This document shows, piece after piece, positions 1 through 12,412 of a stretch of DNA of 64,000 nt (positions are counted from its first letter, which is position 1; each line of letters begins with the position of its first letter). The notes below the pieces were generated by a model. The model saw only the letters and a program-made list of their open reading frames with translations. It was not told the origin of the DNA and ran no database searches. The translations under genes were made by a program, and so were the position numbers. This DNA is from Dermatemys mawii (lineage: Eukaryota; Chordata; Testudines; Dermatemydidae): the NCBI GenBank assembly GCA_007922305.1, contig ML677329.1, positions 338,271 to 402,270 on the forward strand, in the 5' to 3' direction.

Positions 1-2408
1 AACATTAGCTTTAATAAAATTGTTTTAAGAGGAAGATTTTCAAAAGCTCCTAAGGAAAGTAGGAGCACACGCTCTACTGACATTCCAATGGGATTTATAC
101 ATCTGTGTCTCTTAGGTGCTTTTGAAAAAATCCCTCTCAAATCCTGGCTCCTTCACTAGTGAGCTAATCTTAATCTGAACACCTATCTCCCAGGCTCAAA
201 GCCTTACACAGCAACACACTGCCCCCATATTCCTGGGAACTGTGGATTTCCAAAAGCAAACCCAACAACCAATAAGTATTTCAAATACAGAAAACATTCA
301 CACCATTGTCAAGTACATCAGATTGTACTGAACAGCTTCCCCTTTAAATCATTTTTTCTTTGCTCTTGGTGGTTCTGTACTTTAAACTCAGGACTTGTCA
401 GGACTCACCATTTACCTATTCACAAAATCTTCCACCTCTTCCCTCAAAACAACAGAAAGGAACCATAAGGATATGAATCATACCAGAACCATTAATCATC
501 ATTATCCCATTCCTCCTAATTTAGGTCATCTGTGGTTTTTCAAACCAGTATCTTCAGTGCAAAAGAACATGAACCTCTATTGCTTGAGCTAAATTAGGTA
601 TAACTCCCTTAGCTGTGATCTGTAAGTAGACCGATATCTTCATATACACCAGTCATTATGGGCAAATCAAGACCCACATTTTGCTAGTGGGGATTACAAT
701 TACTATGTCCGGTCTGTCTCTCCTGTCCTCAACAAAACTGATTTTATTTTTTCACCAGCTAATTAGTGTGCAAGTTTATATAGCCCAGTTTTAATAATTT
801 ACAAATTGGTTGTGACTCTGTTAATACATTCAACAGGTGCCAACAAGGCTTTCCACTTAATCTGAAGTTGGGGTGTGATATTGATTGTTTCTACAGATTT
901 TGTTTGAAATAGGCCCACATGTTTAGAATTAAATAAGTCCTCACTTACTGTTTGCTAGAACGGTCTCTCAACACTATAATTACACCACCACTGGTTTATT
1001 ATTTTATTGTGGAAACAATGAAAATAGCTAGCAAAAGGGCTGTCTGGAGTTGTCAAGGGCCTAAAAGAAAGGCACTTAATGAAAAGTTAATCCTCACTAC
1101 CTGACAGCAAAGGGCTAGCTACAGAGTTCCCGAATGCCATTCTGATCTGAAATCATTTGGCATGGGGGAGATTTACAAAAAACTCTTAAGGATTTTTTTT
1201 CAACCTCACTTTGATCCTTCCCTATTGGCCAGTACGCATTGAAGAATACTCTTTCCTAAAATAAGGATTATGGAGCCACACAAGGCTACCACTGGCAATC
1301 ATTAACAGGAGCAGAGTGGTGATATAAATTATGTTCAATATTTAAATATGCATTGTCCAAGGAAGGAATCAATATGGTTCTAGAGAGTAATTTAGGAAAT
1401 CATACATCATAATAGGCAAAATTTAGTGTCAATGATAAAATACACTGAAAGCCTCAATTAATCATCCTAAAAGCTATAACTGAAGGGAGGATAACGGTGA
1501 AGTTTTTAGATTTGTGAATCTCAAAAAGTTTCAGAGGTTTGATTCAGATAACCATACAAAATTTCAAACGTATTCAAAGAGTATCTGCGCTCCTCTGGGA
1601 TGACGAGGCAAAGAAAATTTCTAGAACTCTGTGTTTTTCCCAAGATAAAAAAATCCCACAAAAATTGCCTTTCTGAGCAATTTAATACATAAAATTTTGT
1701 CCTCATCTGAAACCTTGAAGTGCAGAGTTACTTGATAATGGACAGGTGAGTAGAAAAGTTAACTAAATTCAAAGATTAGTTCACACATTGGGAACAGACT
1801 CATTTCCTTTCTGCAGTATAAGGCTCATTTGTGAAGTCATTGCCCAGGCGAAATGCCCAGGGCCAGATTGTGATATCCTTGTTGTGCTGAAGAGGACTAC
1901 TTGAGAAGTACTAAGTGTGAGGAAAGGCATTACAAGCTGGCCCCTAGTGAAGAAGATAGTTTGGCCTGAGGATGGACTTCAGAAATGGATCTATATTTAG
2001 AGCTGATTGAAATTTTACTTAATTTTTTTTCCTGCAATAGAAAATGCCTTTTTGATCAAAATGAAAATGTCTATCAAAAATTTCAGTAGACAAGTTTCAT
2101 TTTTAGGTGAAAAATTTTTGAAATGAAAAGTTTTAAATTTTGAGGTTTTTTTCAGTAATCAATTTTATTTTATTTCAGTGGGGGGAAATACTTCTTTCAC
2201 ATTTTTATTCTCTCCACCCACATTTGCTTGCTTTTCCAGAGGGAAAAAAGTGAAATAGTAGTAGAAAGTGTTTATTTTTCCATTTCAACAAAACTTTTAA
2301 TTAATCCCTGCCAAAATCATGCAAAATTTAAACCAAATAATAAATGTTCATTTATCTCAAATAAAAATGTTTAATAAATTATACTAATTTTTCCCCATCA
2401 GCTCATCT
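1..2408. other. AT-rich noncoding DNA, nothing recognised
   Basis: No frame here shows a protein family or credible splice structure. 2000-2400 is particularly rich in A and T runs (AAATTTTTGAAATGAAAAG). Confidence 0.6.
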
Positions 2409-2418
2409 ATATTCTTTA

Positions 2419-2515
2419 AGTGACAAAGAGTCCTGTGGCACCTTAAAGACTAACTAAAGTACTGAAGCATAAGCTTTCGTGGGCTAATGCCCACTTCGTC
2501 AGATGCAGGCACTGC
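2419..2515 (-). mobile_element. Short Penelope-like element 3'-end fragment with target duplication
   Basis: This 97-bp insert matches, in reverse orientation, the 3' terminal repeat of the large PLE at 56346-59844 (the GACAAAGAGTCCTGTGGCAC block and the AAGCTTTCGTGGGCTAATGC block). The 10-bp sequence ATATTCTTTA occurs directly on both sides (2409-2418 and 2516-2525), which marks it as a real, severely 5'-truncated insertion and not a degraded long copy. It contains a hammerhead-like core at 2465-2502 that keeps CTGACGA, whereas the other copies have CCGACGA. The family assignment comes from sequence shared within this window. Confidence 0.85.
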
Positions 2516-3427
2516 ATATTCTTTACCATTTTGCTCCTGAATCCACTCTAACAAAGCTACCAAAAAATCTTATCACTTTTATTTTTAACTTAATAAATAA
2601 CACATTGTAGAGAAATTCCTTTTTCTTTCATTTCAAATATATTGACTGGGGAATATAAAAATAAAACTAAATAGTATGTTTTAACAAGGTGAAAGCCATT
2701 CTCAATATCATGCTGATTTTCTTTGCTCACAATCTGAAATATTTCCAAGTCAGAATCTTTGATTTGTTAAGATAGAAATCAAATATGCATTAGGAACAAA
2801 AGATCCTTCTCTATATAAAAATGTGTAATGTATCTTTTAATCTGATCATCATTTCTTTGAGCCCTACCATCCTCTATGCTTGCTGACAAGATTCAAAATC
2901 AGAAAACCTAAACAGACCAGAAAACCTTCTCCTTTGGCCAAATTTCTGTGGTTTTGGAGGCAGTAAAGTGTTAGTTGAGACAATATAACATTATTTTCCC
3001 TCCAATTCAATACAAGTCCCTGCACACATTGTGGGACAGAGTGTGTGTGTATGTGGCCGGGTTAATAAGAGTTGGTGAATCCAGGAATCTGTGCTATTTT
3101 CAGTCACTTCTTTAATATGCAGCATTAAATTTACACAAATACAATACGATCACCACTAGCAGGAGCTCTTATACTAAGCTAAGGCACCAGAGTTCTCAAG
3201 CCTATGGTTAGTGGACCTTTGGTGGACTGGAGAGCTGGCTGGTAACATCAAAAGGAGACTGTGTAAATAACCTTTGTTTAAAAAGAACAAAGCACTAAAG
3301 ACAGGTAAACACAAATACTTTCCTAATCTTACCATGCCAAGAAAGCAATTGCTGACACCGTCACTAGTGTTATGGGAGGGGAGGCAGTGCATGTGATCAT
3401 CAGTAGGCAAGACTATGCCCATGACTA

Positions 3428-4165
3428 GGGCCCTACCAAATCCACAGGCATGAAAAACACATCACAGACCTTGAAATATGTTTTCCACACCTGAAACTTT
3501 GTCTTTTGCGTGCTTTCACCCTAGACTATACAGATTTCACAGGGAGACCAGCATTTCTCAAATTGGGGTCCTAACCAATTTGTTGCAGGAGGCTCAGTAT
3601 TGCTACCCTTACTTCTGCACTGCCTTCAGAACATGGCAGCCAGAGAGTGGTGGCTGTTGGCTGGGTGCCTAGGTCTGATGGCAGCACCCCGCCAGCAGCA
3701 GCACAGAAGTAAGGGCGGCATCCACGCCACCCTAACTTCTGCTCTGCTGCCATCAGAGCTGGGTGGCCAGAGAATGGCGTCTGCTGACGTAGGGCCCAGC
3801 TGTGAAGGCAGCAGCGCAGAAGTAAGTGTGGCAATACAATACCATGCCATCCTTACTTCTGCACTGCTGCTGGTGGTGGCTCTGCTATCACAGCTGGGCT
3901 CCCGACCAGAAGCCACCACTCTTCAGCTGAAGGCATTCTGAAGACGGCGCTGGTGCCAGCAGCAGTGCAGAAGTAAGGGGGTAGCAGTACCACACACCCA
4001 CACTCTACAATAACCTTGTGACCTCCCCACAACTCCTTCTTTGGTCAGTATAATTACAACACCATGAAATTTCAGATTTAAAATGATGAAATCATTAAAT
4101 TTACTCTTTTTAAAATCCTATGACCATGAAATTGATCAAAATGGACTGTGAATTTGATAGGGCCC
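3428..4165. mobile_element. Nonautonomous TIR DNA transposon, about 738 bp
   Basis: The ends are inverted repeats: GGGCCCTACCAAATCCAC at the left and GTGAATTTGATAGGGCCC at the right. TA lies on each side, as expected for a TA target duplication. The interior holds no plausible transposase. The short frames in 3478-3941 come from a GC-rich core in which a GCAGAAGTAAGG-type motif recurs in alternating orientation at about 3607, 3698, 3731, 3812, 3850 and 3958. The AT-rich subterminal part before the right TIR (about 4040-4150) carries the CATGAAATT-type blocks usual in such elements. TA duplication suggests a Tc1/mariner-like mover, but the superfamily is not settled. Confidence 0.7.
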
Positions 4166-5668
4166 TATACAGGAGACAATTTCTGTATTAAATTGTAGTC
4201 TGCACTGTAAAAGCATCTGAGAGTCCCAGTAACAAAACATTGCTTTACACTATTTTTTATTACAAGCAGAACCAGAGAAGGACCTATCTGCACAGAGGCA
4301 TCCCTATGCAAACCTCTGCAGATTCTCTGATATTCCTGAGAACTGCTTTGCCAAGAGGGACAGGGGAAGGGGATTGGAGATGATTTATACAAATTGCATA
4401 AATGGCTCATCCCTCCTTAGCTACCCTGAGATCTGTGGGATTTCCTCAGAGTTCTAAGGACATGTGCGGGATTGGAATGCTACACCTGATACCCACTATA
4501 TGGTGGAGTAAACTTCTCCCTCTCCTTTCCCCCATACTACAGGATGATTTGTAAGTAAGTCCTTGACCTCAAGTCCATGGACCTTCTGCCTAACTTCTTC
4601 CACCACTACCCCATCCCCATGAGAGAGAACATGAAGTAGCCCTTACAATTTATAAACGTATCTCACCTACAAATGCAAATGATACAGCATCCCACAGCCT
4701 CCTCTCTCTGCCTTTTTTTTTTTAATATAGCTTTTTGTTCGCACAGTAGGAAAACAGAATCGCTGAGGATACTAAACAAAACTCTCATTTTGGAATACTC
4801 AGAACATGTAAATTCTGAAAATCAGCTGTTGGCAATTCAGCCCTGTTTGTACAGCACCTAGCACAATGGAGGCACAACTCCAACTGTGTCCTCTAGATAT
4901 TACTGCAATAAATAATATATTCCAGTTTTGGCAGACAATGCAAAGGTTTACATTAACTTATTTTTTGTGCAATCCAGACAATTTGTGTTTACTTTGAAGC
5001 TGATAGACTGCAAGGAAAAGCATAGAGCTTGAATTGTCCATTCTAAGGATCTGCACAGGTACAATGCGATGCCAACCCTTCAGCCATAATCAGATGCCCC
5101 TGTTCTGTCATTTCCAGCTGATGCTGATACCAGGTATTAATGTCACTGTGTAGAAGTGTTTATATGTAATGGTGACAGATTGGTATGTGTGCAAGCTGCA
5201 GGGAAGGAAATGTGGAAGAGAGAAAAACTGTACACAAAAATACAGGCTGTTCTTCCCAGACAGCAGACACTGTGTGGAGAAATAAAGGTGCACATAAGTA
5301 TCTTGACAACAGCATTTAACACAAGATAAAGTAGCATGTAAAGCAGTCTACAAGTATTTATATTTTAATTTGTACTTCAACAGAGCCTTTCATCAAACAG
5401 TTTGCACACAATTAAACCATAAGAGCCAAATTCTCAGCAAGGGTAAATCTGTCACATTGACTTCAATGGAGCTACGCCAAATTCAGCTGGCTGAGGCTCT
5501 GGACCCAAATTTCACAATCGTCTTGTGAGGCAGAGAAGTAGTATTATGCCAGTTTTGCAGATAACTAAAAATGAGGCAGAGTGGCCCTGGCCAACATTTT
5601 TTCAAGTGGCCAGTGGTTTTGGTTGCCTCGGTTTTTCAATGCCCAACATCAGGTACCTGGGGCCTGGG

Positions 5669-5706
5669 TTTTTTTTTTGTTTGTTTGTTTGCTTGTTTGT
5701 TTTTTT
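5669..5706. repeat. T/GTTT low-complexity tract
   Basis: A run of T is followed by five GTTT/CTTG-type tetramers and another T run. Simple repeat, no coding value; the frames crossing it are chance. Confidence 0.9.
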
Positions 5707-6647
5707 GACATGCAGAGCACCTCTACTTCCATTGATTTCAAAGAAGTTACACCAGGAATCTTTCTGAAAGCATATTTGGCCTAATAAGCTGTCTTATCTA
5801 CATGATCAAAAACACCCCAACAAGGTACTTTAACTAAACTGACAGAAGCTTAACAATTCTATCTACTTTTTACTATTTATGGTCTCTGTTTATATTTTGC
5901 TCAGTTTGGGCAAAGATTAGACTATGTCACTTTCTGTTTTTCATGAACTAGCACAATGGTGTCCCCACATGATGTCTCTAGCGTCCTGGCCCAGCCACTC
6001 ACCACCACTAGAAGCACGTCTTCATAGACTGTCCTCATGTTCTTCCTGTCCTCATATTCTCAAAACCTGATCCACTCAGTGACTCCTCCTACCAGTTCTA
6101 GACATCAAGCAGAAATGCATAGAAGGAACTGGCTGCTGTCTCTCCACTACTCGACCAGCTAGTAGAGGCTCTAAACAGTGGGTCACAGTCAGGGCCAATT
6201 GGAGGGGGGCCCAGGAAGGCCATTTGGCGTAGGCCTCAAGCTCAAAGGGGGCCTCAAATTTAGACACTTGTTAATTTTTGACATTTGATAAATTTCACAA
6301 CTTATTTTTATGTGCACCCCTATCAGACAAAAATGTAACACACTCTCTCATCTAGAGCTGCAAATTTAAGCAAATAAGAGATGTGATTTGGTAAAAGAAT
6401 TTTTTTGTTAACTGATATAGATGTCATATTAAAGAGTTTTAAAAGTTCATAAATATTAATATATAGTTTCTGACAGCACAAGAGCATTTGAATGGGCTTG
6501 CCATGCTTAATATCAACTGTGACATTGCGCAAAAGCTAGAATTTTCCTCAATAATTAGTTCATTTGCACAGAAAAAGGCTAGAAAAGCATTTGTTAAATT
6601 AAAAATATTCAAATTATGTCTCACTTTTTTTGGTGCCTTATTTTGTT

Positions 6648-6648
<1 letters not shown>

Positions 6649-6698
<50 letters not shown>

Positions 6699-6699
6699 C
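6649..6699. repeat. Compound (TC)n(AC)n microsatellite
   Basis: About eleven TC units run directly into about fourteen AC units. The frames encoding SLSLSLTHTHTH (plus) and VCVCVRERERE (minus) are artefacts of this tract. Confidence 0.97.
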
Positions 6700-8170
6700 A
6701 CTACCTCTGACACGGACAGAGCAGACTCGAAGGCAGTCACAGAAGATGGCTGACTCCCAAAGATCCCTCCCAGAAGCTACTGACCCATAAGCACCCAAAA
6801 AAATCTTCTTAGCATCAGCTTCCCGACACTACCATAAGTAGTTTCTATCTGTCTCACTGCATGATCCCTTCCTCATCTTTCCCTGCCCTCCATTACTCTC
6901 ACCCACTTTTGCTCCTTCCTCCCTCCTAATCTCACTTTACTCTCTGAGTCTTCATTTACGTTCCTACACATCCTCCCATACACCCACCCACATCTAAACA
7001 CATATGGTCAGTAAACTTTAGCATCACTTTAGTTCTTTCACTAACCTGTTAACTTACATAAAATGAAAATTGCAATCACCATGAAACTTGTAAGATAAAC
7101 CTAACTTGTAATCACATCATTTTAGCACTGTGACCTTTATCTTCCCCATCCTTCTTGCCCCTCACTTCCCCCATGGTTATAGTGTATCTATACTTGTACC
7201 TTGATCTTACATCAGTATTGACTAACAAGAAGCTTTACCCCTGGAATGCCACATGAATTCAGGGAACCATGCAAGTAAATCTGGAAGTAGGACTGGGGCC
7301 TGCAAACACTGACACATGCTTAACATGAAGTTCATATGACTGTCTTCATGATTTGAGTCTTATATTGTAAGTTCTTGGGGCAGGGACTTTTTAAAAAATT
7401 TATCTCTAAGCGACTTTTTGAATAATTGATAATGATGTTGAGAATATTGCAAAGGAATATTTAAATTCAAACAAAAAGCCTATTTTCATTCCAATTAATA
7501 CAATGATGAAAACATCAATAGCTCAGTTTTTTAATTAACTTTGTTTTTAAAAGGAAATTCAGAGCCTAAACTACCTGCCAGCATCCTTTTAAAATATTTC
7601 TCCTGTGCGTAAGAAGTCATTTTTGCACAAGGTACATTATATTACTGCTTTACCTTCTGAAATATGGGAAAAATAAATGTTATTCATGCTGCAGAAAAGG
7701 TGCTCTATGCAAACTGCTTCAAGTTGTGGTACCTCCATCGTATCATTCTCCATACATAAGTGAAGACTGCCTCCTAGGGATGTGAAACTTTTAAAGTGGA
7801 TGAAACGCTACAGAAAAATACAAAGTTTTCCTCCCTCCAGTCTATCCAGTCTCCTCTCCCTTACCATTCACTCTCCCTTACCACCCTTCTGCCGCCAATC
7901 CCAACTTCACCTCCCTCCCCAATCCCAAAATAATAACTATCTCCCAGGACAGTTTATAACGGAGTCTATTTAAATTATTTATGGAACCCTCTGAAGCCCA
8001 CACAAACCACATTTGCTTACTATTTAACTCTCGACCTCCAACACTTTGTCCAAATTTAGACTATAAATTCTTTGGAGCAGGAACTTTCCTTGAGGTTTAG
8101 AAAACACCTAGCACATTTTGGGTGCTACTGCAATGTAAACAATGTAGTAGGGATGGGATACTCAAAATAT

Positions 8171-8256
8171 TCAGCTTTAGCTTAATTTTGCTCCCACTGA
8201 AGTCAATGATAAAACTCCCATTGATTTCAGTGGAAGCACAGTTAAGCCAAAGCTGA
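8171..8256. repeat. Palindromic foldback repeat
   Basis: The left half (TTCAGCTTTAGCTTAATTTT, then CTCCCACTGAAGTCAATG) is mirrored on the opposite strand by the right half (CATTGATTTCAGTGGAAGCA, then GTTAAGCCAAAGCTGAA). The result is an imperfect hairpin of about 86 bp. The core word CCCATTGAAGTCAATGGG recurs widely in the window (about 5450, 10105, 13940, 23235, 52155 and 54560), so this is one member of an interspersed palindromic family. Confidence 0.6.
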
Positions 8257-8914
8257 AGGCTTTTGTCAAAAGAATTGCCCAGCTCTAATAATATGTATGT
8301 AAGTATGATAGTATGTGATCGCTGATCATTTCTGCTCGTGGGAGAATACAATTCAAGAGTTGCTTCATGGATATCACCCAAGGGCCACATTTTATTTTCA
8401 GCTGCATTTGTGTGGGATTTAAATTGACCTCAATATGAGATGCGCGCACATCTGAGGGTAGAACTTGACCCTTAAGGACCTAAATCTTATTTTTCAGTAC
8501 TTGTATTTTAAAGACAGAAGCATTTCTCTTTACACTTGCTGATTTCTAAATGCATATTTATGCTCTTCTAAATATGACTTTTAAATTGCAGAAAACTGAT
8601 TATCTTAATTACACATAAAATGGGCACCCATGATTGGTGCATGTTGTCATGACAGAACATGGCTTGAGTGCATAACAGCTTCCCTAGTTCATAATTATAT
8701 CCTGGTTACCTTTGGACCCTGGAAAAAAAAATCAGACAAAATATACTAAATGTTTCTGCCACAATAAACTACCCTATGGTATTATGTTGTTTGATGGCCT
8801 AGGTCATACACATTTTCATCTTTCTGCATAAGTCCAAAAACATACATTTTTATTTCCTCTCTAAAGAGGAAATAATGCCCTGAATGCATAACTGAATGTG
8901 TGTCTACCTTTGTA

Positions 8915-8966
8915 ATTTTATTTATTATATTATTATATTATATTATTTATTATATTATTGTTTTCA
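8915..8966. repeat. AT-rich microsatellite (TTATA/TTATT units)
   Basis: Repeated TTTATTATATTATTATATTA-type units with no other content. Confidence 0.9.
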
Positions 8967-10197
8967 TTATCAGTTGATTTAATTTGGCATTTCAAAAAAG
9001 GAAACAGTTTGGGGTCAGATATTCAAAAAACTAATCACAACTCTAACTCTAATCATTCCTGTTACAGAACAGTGTGAACACTAAAATACTATTCAATGAA
9101 CTAGGCACTCTGATGACTGTTCTGCATTTTACCCTTTTATCTTTTGTAGTTTCATAATAATTTACGGAAGTTTGCTTGATTTGTTTGTTCTGGGGGTTTT
9201 GGAGCATCTTCTCCAATCCCTACATTCCAGTCTTTTACAGTCTGGAATTCTATGGAAGTGTTTCTTTATCCAAACATTTTTCAACTTTCATATAAATATG
9301 TCATTACTTGTCATCAATCCAATTCTTCTGAAAAAAAAATCAGAAGCTTACAGGGATTATTTTAATCAGTCCATTGACCAGGGAGACTTTAATAGGTAAA
9401 TTTCATACTAGATTTGCGACTTTGCTAATTTTTGTTTAGGAGGAACTAGACACCATGTATGAATTGTTCGTCTTGCAACTAAAAAACAAAAATACTGTGT
9501 TGAAGATGACAGATATCCCTTTTTAACAGAATATAAAAAGGCTTCAGCTAGAGAGTAAATTCTCACCTCCAAAATGTTATTTGTGTGCATACATATAGTT
9601 ATTTCTCCCAGGGGGGTTTATTAACTCAAGCACCAGGTGTTTGGAGACAGAAAGAGAGGATACACAGAATAAAGCAGTCAATCTCACCCCACATATTGAG
9701 ATAAATTAATGAGTTCTTCTGGTTATGTTGAATGAATTACCAGTACAGAAAAACAACATTAGCAATTCCATTTGAAATGCTGCTGTATTGAGAAGAGAGC
9801 TTTGTTTGCACCATATACAACTCATAAAATGCTATGTTTGCACCATATAAAACTCAAATATCTTTTTAAACCTGTCAGCACAACATAAACTCTGCATATT
9901 TCTAAATAACCACCACCAGTGTTGATTCTGCTACTAGAACCTAGCTGATAATTTTTACCAATGAGTTCATGAGGCAAAGTAGAATCCTGCTGCCTCAGGA
10001 ATCAAACTATTGTTCTATAGCTGTATTGACCATGCCAGCAATAGTAAAATTTGTTTAGGGCAATTCAGTAAGCAAATGTGTCTCAGAGACACGAGGTGAA
10101 ATGCTAGCCCCACTGAAGTCAATGGGAGTTTTCATGCCAGATTTTACTACAGAGATGAGTAAGAAGATATTATTATTTAATGGCAACAGAGCCACTA

Positions 10198-10350
10198 CAA
10201 TCTCCAGGGCATATCTATGCCATGGGGACTTTACTGGGCTACGCTGGCATAGCTATGCCAATAATGTAGATGCAGTCTACATTGAGATGAAGTTTTTCTT
10301 TCGGTGCAGGAACACCATCTCCCCCAATAAAGTTAGCTAGGTCAATGGAA
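10198..10350. repeat. Degenerate MITE-like fragment
   Basis: The stretch contains the short palindrome GGCATAGCTATGCC and phrases such as GTAGATGCAGTCTACATTGA that resemble the short DNA transposons elsewhere in this window. No clean terminal repeats or target duplication could be found, so it is probably an eroded fragment. It lies just before the older CR1. Confidence 0.35.
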
Positions 10351-10359
10351 ACCCTCCCA

Positions 10360-10966
10360 ACCATTTTTGCTAACAGCCACTGATGAACCTATCCTCCAGA
10401 AACTTATTTAATTCTTTTTTGAATCCACTTATACTTTTGGTCTTCACAAAATGGCAGGCAACAAGTTCTACAGTTTGACTGTACATTGTATGCAGAAGTA
10501 CTTCCTTATGTTTGTTTTAAACCTGCTATTAATTGTATTGGGTGACCCCTAGTTTCTGTGTTATGTGAAAGGGTGAATAACACTTCCTTATTCACCTTAT
10601 CCACACCATTCATGATTTTATAGCCCTCTATCATATGTTCCCTTGGTCATCTCTTTTTTGTAAGATGAACAGTCCCAGTCTTTTATATCTCCTCATTTGG
10701 AAGCTGCTCCATACCCTTTATTATTTTTTTTGCGCCCATCTCTGTACTTTTTCCAATTCCAATATATCTTTTTTGAGATAGGGTGACCAGAACTGCATGC
10801 AATATTCAAGGTCTGGTCATATCATAGATTTATACAGTGGCACTATGGTTTTTTCTGTCTATTTTCTATCTCTTTCCTAATAGTTCCTAACATTGTTTTC
10901 TTTTTTGACTACTGCTGCACACTGAACCGATGTTTTCAGAGAACTATCCACAATGACTCCAAGATC
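10360..10966 (-). mobile_element. Older CR1 LINE, 3' portion (left part of split copy)
   Basis: Reverse-oriented CR1 sequence. The stretch reads as the 3' third of a CR1 ORF2 and its 3' region, heavily decayed and without a long open frame. It stops abruptly at AAGATC (10961-10966). The same element resumes at 12413 with AAGATCTC, so a younger CR1 was inserted here. The extreme 3' tail is missing. A related family tail is visible at 63829-64000. Confidence 0.8.
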
Positions 10967-11042
10967 ATAGAATATCACGGTTGGTAGGGACCTCAGGAGG
11001 TCATCTAGTCCAACCCCCTGCTCAGAGCAGGACCAACCCCAA

Positions 11043-11744
11043 CTAAATCATCCCAGCCAGGGCTTTGTCTAGCCTGACCTCAAAAACCTTTAAGGAAGGA
11101 GAATCCACCACCTCCTTAGGTAACCCATTCCAGTGCTTCACCACCCTCCTAGTGAAAAAGTTTTTCCTAAAAGCCAACTTTAACCTCTCCCTCTGCAACT
11201 TGAGACCATTACTCCTTGTTCTGTCATCTGCTACTACTGAGAACAGTCTAGATCCATCCTCTTTGGAACCCCCTTTCTGGTAGTTGAAAGCAGCTATCAA
11301 ATCCCCTCTCAGTCTTCTCTCCTGTAAACTAAATAATTCCAGTTCTCTTAACCTCTCCTCATAAGTCATGTGCTCCAGCCCCCTAATCATTTTCGTTGCC
11401 CTCCTCTGGACTCTTTCCAATTTTTCCACATCTTTCTTGTAGTGTGGGGCCCAAAACTGGACACAGTACTCCAGATGAGGCCTCGCCAATGTCAAATAGA
11501 GGGGAACGATCCTGTGCCTCAATCTGCTGGCAATGCCCCTACTTAAACAGCCCAAAATGCCATTAGCCTTCTTGGCAACAAAGGCACACTGTTGACTCAT
11601 GTCCAGCTTCTTGCCCACTGTAACCCCTAGGGCCTTTTCTGCAGAACTGCTGCCTGGCCATTCGGTCCCTAGTCTGTAGCAGTGCATGGGATTCTTCCGT
11701 CCGAAGTGCAGGACTCTGCACTTGTCCTTGCTGAACCTCATCAA
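11043..11744 (-). pseudogene. CR1 ORF2 C-terminal fragment
   Basis: The longest CR1 coding remnant, 233 codons on the minus strand. It covers the region after the RT catalytic core. Visible family landmarks are DKCRVLHFGRKNP near the start, YLTLARPHLEYCVQFWAPHY near the middle, LERVQRRATKMIRGLE, then LQERRLRGDLIAAF, and the terminal VFEVRLDKALAGM. In an intact CR1 this is the distal part of the RT/endonuclease ORF2 protein, which primes reverse transcription at the target. Here it is detached by frame changes from the RT segment at 11797-11979. The apparent start Met is internal to the ancestral protein, so this is not an independent gene. Confidence 0.9.
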
Positions 11745-11796
11745 ATTTCTTCTGGCCCAATCCTCTAATTTGTCTAGGTCCCACTGTACCCTATCC

Positions 11797-11979
11797 CTAT
11801 CCTCTAGCGTTATCTACCACTCCTCCCAGTTTGGTGTCATCTGCAAACTTGATGAGGGTGCAGTCCATGCCATCCTCCAGATCACTGATAAAGATATTGA
11901 ACAAAACCAGCCCTTGGACCGACTCTTGGGACACTCTGCTTGATACCGGCTGACAACTAGACATGGAGCCATTGATCAC
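11797..11979 (-). pseudogene. CR1 reverse transcriptase catalytic-region fragment
   Basis: A minus-strand remnant of RT motif C: a segment with SVQGLVLFNIFISDLEDGM precedes KFADDTKLGG, where FADD is the catalytic box (YADD/FADD) of CR1-type RTs. It belongs to the same insertion as 11043-11744 but lies in another frame, and further stops occur toward 12412. Confidence 0.88.
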
Positions 11980-12412
11980 TACCCGTTGAGCCCGACGATC
12001 CAGCCAGCTTTCTATCCACCTTATGGTCCATTCATCCAGCCCATACTACTTTAACTTGCTGGCAAGAATACTGTGGGAGACCATATCAAAAGCTTTGCTA
12101 AAGTCAAGGAATATCCACTGCTTTCCTCCCATCCACAGAGCCAGTTATCTCATCACAGAAGGCAATTAGGTTAGTCAGGCATGACTTGCCCTTGGTGAAT
12201 CCATGCTGACTGTTCCTGATCACTTTCCTTTCCTCTAACTGCTTCAGAATTGATTCCTTGAGGATTTTTCCTCCATGATTTTTCCAGGGACTGAGGTGAG
12301 GCTGACTGGCCTGTAGTTCCCCAGATCCTCCTCCTTTCTTTTTTTAAAGATGGGCACTATATTAGCCTTTTTCCAGTCATCCGGGACCTCCCCCGATCGC
12401 CATGAGTTTTCA

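Larger units (their letters stand above)
4170..10197. other. Noncoding stretch with simple repeats and short palindromes only
   Basis: Apart from the repeats listed separately, I see only C/T-rich tracts (6835-7010, 7830-7930), a GC-richer unclassified scrap near 6180-6260 and unique AT-rich DNA. Reading frames are short and lack coding character. Confidence 0.55.
10967..12412 (-). mobile_element. Younger CR1 LINE, 5'-truncated, nested in an older CR1
   Basis: The 3' end lies at the left and carries one CR1-type terminal octamer (CATAGAAT on the plus strand), followed by the conserved 3' UTR block at 10978-11075. Moving right, the minus strand encodes the C-terminal part of CR1 ORF2, then an RT FADDTKLGG segment near 11797-11979, then upstream RT sequence ([12 protein letters not shown] type) up to 12412. 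AAGATC flanks both ends (10961-10966 and 12413-12418), a 6-bp target duplication that also matches continuity of the host CR1. Frameshifts and stops make it inactive. Confidence 0.88.

Noticed and set aside
3571..3941. Overlapping Ala/Leu-rich frames on both strands
   Set aside because: They lie wholly inside the TIR transposon core and reflect GCAGCAG-type motifs in both orientations.
6439..6798. Frames with CVCVCV/RERERE or THTHTH
   Set aside because: Products of the (TC)n(AC)n microsatellite.
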